In this document: one piece after another, positions 7,257-8,861 of the stretch
Numbering within the stretch: the first letter of the stretch is position 1
Layout of the letters: each line of letters opens with the position of its first letter
Translations under genes and position numbers: made by a program
The notes under the pieces: model-generated
What the model saw: only the letters and a program-made list of their open reading frames with translations
Database searches by the model: none
What the model was told of the DNA's origin: nothing
Assembly: GCA_041497995.1 (NCBI GenBank)
Contig: JBGQHM010000283.1
Location: 1-8,861 of the forward strand
DNA from: DATKMS01 sp041497995
GTDB taxonomy: Bacteria; Desulfobacterota; Binatia; HRBIN30
Reading direction: 5' to 3'
Length of the DNA: 8,861 bases

Positions 7257-8861
7257 ATGGGAACGTCCAAGAAATGGATAGGTCTGCGAGCGGCAGCCGC
7301 CTGGCTCCTGTTGCCGCTCCATGCTTCGCTAGTCGCCGCGGCGCAGTGGCCGATCGCAAATCCGAACTTCTTGGTTGTTCCGCCGAACGACTACGCGACG
7401 TACGCGCTCACGACCGCGAACGGATACCACACGGGGATGGACATCATTGGGCCAGCGGCCCCGTGTTCGTACGATACGCCCGTAGTGGCGGGAGTAACCG
7501 GTACGGTGGTGTTGGTGCAGCCGATTCAGATCTGTGCGACGCCCCCTGTAGGCGCATGCCCGGGGAGCGGCTGTCCAGACGAAGGTCTGGGAAACTCGGT
7601 GACGGTGCTTGGCAACGACGGCGTGGACTACACCTACGGGCACTTGGATTCGATCGATGCAAACATTCAAAGCGGGCAAGGTGTGATTGAATCGACACCG
7701 ATCGGCATCATGGGCAATTCAAGCTACGGGGTACCACGGCGTGGGTCCTGTCCAGGTGTGCCATCATGTCCGTTCCAGGACTTCAAGCCCCACCTGCACT
7801 TCGAAGCGAAGACCGCGGCCTTCATCGGGCAAGGCTATTCGTCACTGGCTCCAGACTTCGCAGGGTATCAAGACGCGGCACGTCAGCTCTACGCCGTGAC
7901 GCCGAGCACGCCGACAGTGGTCCGCGTGCTCGCCTCGTCGCTCTTTCTGCAAGGAGTTCCTAGCACCCAGTTTAGTCAGTCAGCGTCCGCGAGCCTCGGC
8001 AATCGGTTCGTGGCCTACGAGCGGGTAGGGACGTGGTTGCACATCTACGTACCGGCAACCCAGGCGCTGCCGCCCGAGCTGTGGATTCCCGAGACTCTCA
8101 CGGGGTGCACCACTGGTCGCTGTTGTCCCAGTAGCCAGTGCGTCACGACCGATCCGGCGCCGACGATTGTCCGGGTCGTCAGCCCGCCAGCGGAAGGTGG
8201 CGTAACGGCACGCAACCAGCCATCGATGAGCGGCACGCGCACGGCGCGGTTGTGGAACGGGCAAATGTTAGTGGTCATCGCCCGGCAATTGCCGCAAGCG
8301 GGTGACGCTTGTACCGGAGAATGGTTTCAGTTGCAGGTCGCGCGTCCGACGTCGGGGAGTCTCCCGGTCGCATGGGCGTGCAGCCGAACCAAAGATGAAG
8401 TCTTCTTGGAGGCGCGCGAACCGTGCGACGTGAACGGGGAGTGCACCACGCCCGGAGTGTGCCAGAGCGGGCCGGGGACGTGTACGCCTACCGGCTGCGA
8501 GTATCCGACAACGGCCAGCGTGTCGTGCGACGATGGCGACCCGTGCACGGCCGGCGACCTCTGCGACGCGACGACGCTGTGTGCGGGTACCCCGGCCTGT
8601 ACGCCCACTTCCACAGCGACACCGACGTCAACCGCGACGCGAACCCCCACGCCGACGCGAACTGCTACGCCAACGCGGACCCCAACTCGCACGGCGACTC
8701 CGACGCTCACTAGAACACCGACGCCGACGCCAACCGAGACGGTGACGTTGACGCCGACGAGCGGGGTTTCACCGACGCCGACGAATACGCCGACGGTGAC
8801 CGAGCCGCCCACGGCCACGCCGACGGCGACACCGACGATGACGGAGACGCCGAGTGCGCCG
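7257..8861 (+). CDS. Secreted M23 (LytM/lysostaphin-type) peptidase with SH3b-like, Cys-rich and Thr-Pro tail (3' truncated by window)
   Basis: Frame 3 is open from ATG 7257 to the window end (535 codons, no stop), so the gene continues beyond. An in-frame TGA at 7212-7214 and no other ATG before 7257 fix the start, although the ribosome site is poor. Residues 1-29 form a signal peptide (basic KK at 5-6, hydrophobic AAAAWLLLPL, cleavage near VAAAQ). The M23 domain spans about 55-190: HTGMD (H58, D62), YTYGHL (H129) and HLHFE (H179, H181) give the full zinc and catalytic set. Such enzymes cut peptidoglycan cross-bridges or stem peptides. A Cys-containing loop (C93, C101, C106) is inserted in the domain, and C165 and C171 lie before HLHFE. 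Residues about 218-280 and 302-386 look like two SH3b-type modules, an inference from the G-x-W and N-x-PS patterns. Residues 390-448 are Cys-rich with SCDDGDPCTAGDLC (423-436). From 449 the chain is almost only Thr and Pro. It follows the glycosyltransferase genes by 96 bases and may be its own transcription unit. Confidence 0.85.
   Translation, partial: MGTSKKWIGLRAAAAWLLLPLHASLVAAAQWPIANPNFLVVPPNDYATYALTTANGYHTGMDIIGPAAPCSYDTPVVAGVTGTVVLVQPIQICATPPVGACPGSGCPDEGLGNSVTVLGNDGVDYTYGHLDSIDANIQSGQGVIESTPIGIMGNSSYGVPRRGSCPGVPSCPFQDFKPHLHFEAKTAAFIGQGYSSLAPDFAGYQDAARQLYAVTPSTPTVVRVLASSLFLQGVPSTQFSQSASASLGNRFVAYERVGTWLHIYVPATQALPPELWIPETLTGCTTGRCCPSSQCVTTDPAPTIVRVVSPPAEGGVTARNQPSMSGTRTARLWNGQMLVVIARQLPQAGDACTGEWFQLQVARPTSGSLPVAWACSRTKDEVFLEAREPCDVNGECTTPGVCQSGPGTCTPTGCEYPTTASVSCDDGDPCTAGDLCDATTLCAGTPACTPTSTATPTSTATRTPTPTRTATPTRTPTRTATPTLTRTPTPTPTETVTLTPTSGVSPTPTNTPTVTEPPTATPTATPTMTETPSAP
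8424..8600 (+). other. Cys-rich repeat module within the M23 peptidase
   Basis: This segment encodes residues 390-448 with ten cysteines, including SCDDGDPCTAGDLC followed by LCAGTPAC. The pattern C-D-D-G-D-P-C-T-x-G-D-x-C is familiar from secreted and surface proteins of deltaproteobacteria-like lineages. It is probably a small disulfide-bonded unit. The second half looks complete and the first half (CDVNGECTTPGVC) looks like a diverged copy. Its function is not known from sequence. Confidence 0.6.
8601..8861 (+). repeat. Thr-Pro coding minisatellite (ACG/CCG-rich), continues past the window end
   Basis: From 8601 the DNA is an imperfect repeat of 6-base and 12-base units built on ACG CCG (Thr-Pro) with alternates ACN GCG (Thr-Ala) and ACG CGA (Thr-Arg). 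It encodes residues 449-535 of the M23 protein, for example TPTPTRTATPTRTPTRTATP. The first part has periodic Arg (TRT), while the later part has Glu (TPTET, TVTEP, TMTETP). It is probably an extended, flexible linker outside the cell. The repeat leaves several other frames open on both strands, and those are not genes. Copy number may vary between strains and may be misassembled. Confidence 0.85.

Noticed and set aside
8423..8745. Other + strand frames over the repeat, one rich in Asn, Asp and Ala and one rich in Arg and Pro.
   Set aside because: These are frame shadows of the repeat. They have no start context or recognisable domain, and they lie inside the M23 gene.
8327..8818. Minus-strand open frame encoding a VGVGV-rich chain of 163 residues.
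   Set aside because: It is the reverse complement of the Thr-Pro repeat and Cys-rich part of the M23 gene. Repeats of ACG CCG read backwards give Val-Gly, and the + strand frame has domain support.

Overview
The window is high-GC (roughly mid-60s percent by eye) and tightly packed on the + strand. It holds seven genes: the first is cut at its 5' end and the last at its 3' end. No RNA gene, CRISPR array, insertion sequence or confident terminator was seen. The host is probably an uncultivated, deltaproteobacteria-like Gram-negative (Binatota, Desulfobacterota or Myxococcota type). This rests on GC-rich codon use, several GT-C type membrane glycosyltransferases, and a secreted protein that combines a Cys repeat of the CDDGDPCT type with a long Thr-Pro tail. 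The taxon is an inference, not a demonstration.

Region 1 (1-3731) holds four genes that almost certainly share one transcript. They are the C-terminal part of a polytopic GT39/GT-C-like protein, a family-2 polyprenyl-phosphate sugar synthase (DPM1/GtrB-like) with two C-terminal membrane helices, a small ICMT/PEMT-type membrane methyltransferase, and an FAD-dependent amine-oxidase-fold oxidoreductase. Junctions one and two are 4-base ATGA stop/start overlaps and junction three is a 4-base gap, so translational coupling is likely.

Region 2 (3773-7160) begins after a 41-base gap. It holds a GT-C glycosyltransferase resembling mycobacterial AftB (DDAFITFRYAR and YYGEWVPNTFHAKVG motifs), then a second polytopic protein of GT-C appearance that overlaps it by 14 bases. 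A coherent reading is that the family-2 enzyme charges a polyprenyl phosphate with a sugar on the cytoplasmic face, and the GT-C proteins spend that donor on the periplasmic face. The acceptor is unknown. The methyltransferase and flavoprotein may modify the lipid carrier or an associated product.

Region 3 (7161-8861) starts with a 96-base gap that has no convincing terminator. A secreted M23 (lysostaphin/LytM-type) peptidase then begins at 7257 and runs out of the window with no stop codon. It has a signal peptide, a complete set of zinc ligands, two probable SH3b-like modules, a Cys-rich repeat and a Thr/Pro minisatellite tail. The most interesting hypothesis is that the Thr-rich tail is an O-glycosylation substrate for the neighbouring polyprenyl-P-sugar/GT-C machinery. 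This would be analogous to DPM1/PMT protein O-mannosylation and is untested.
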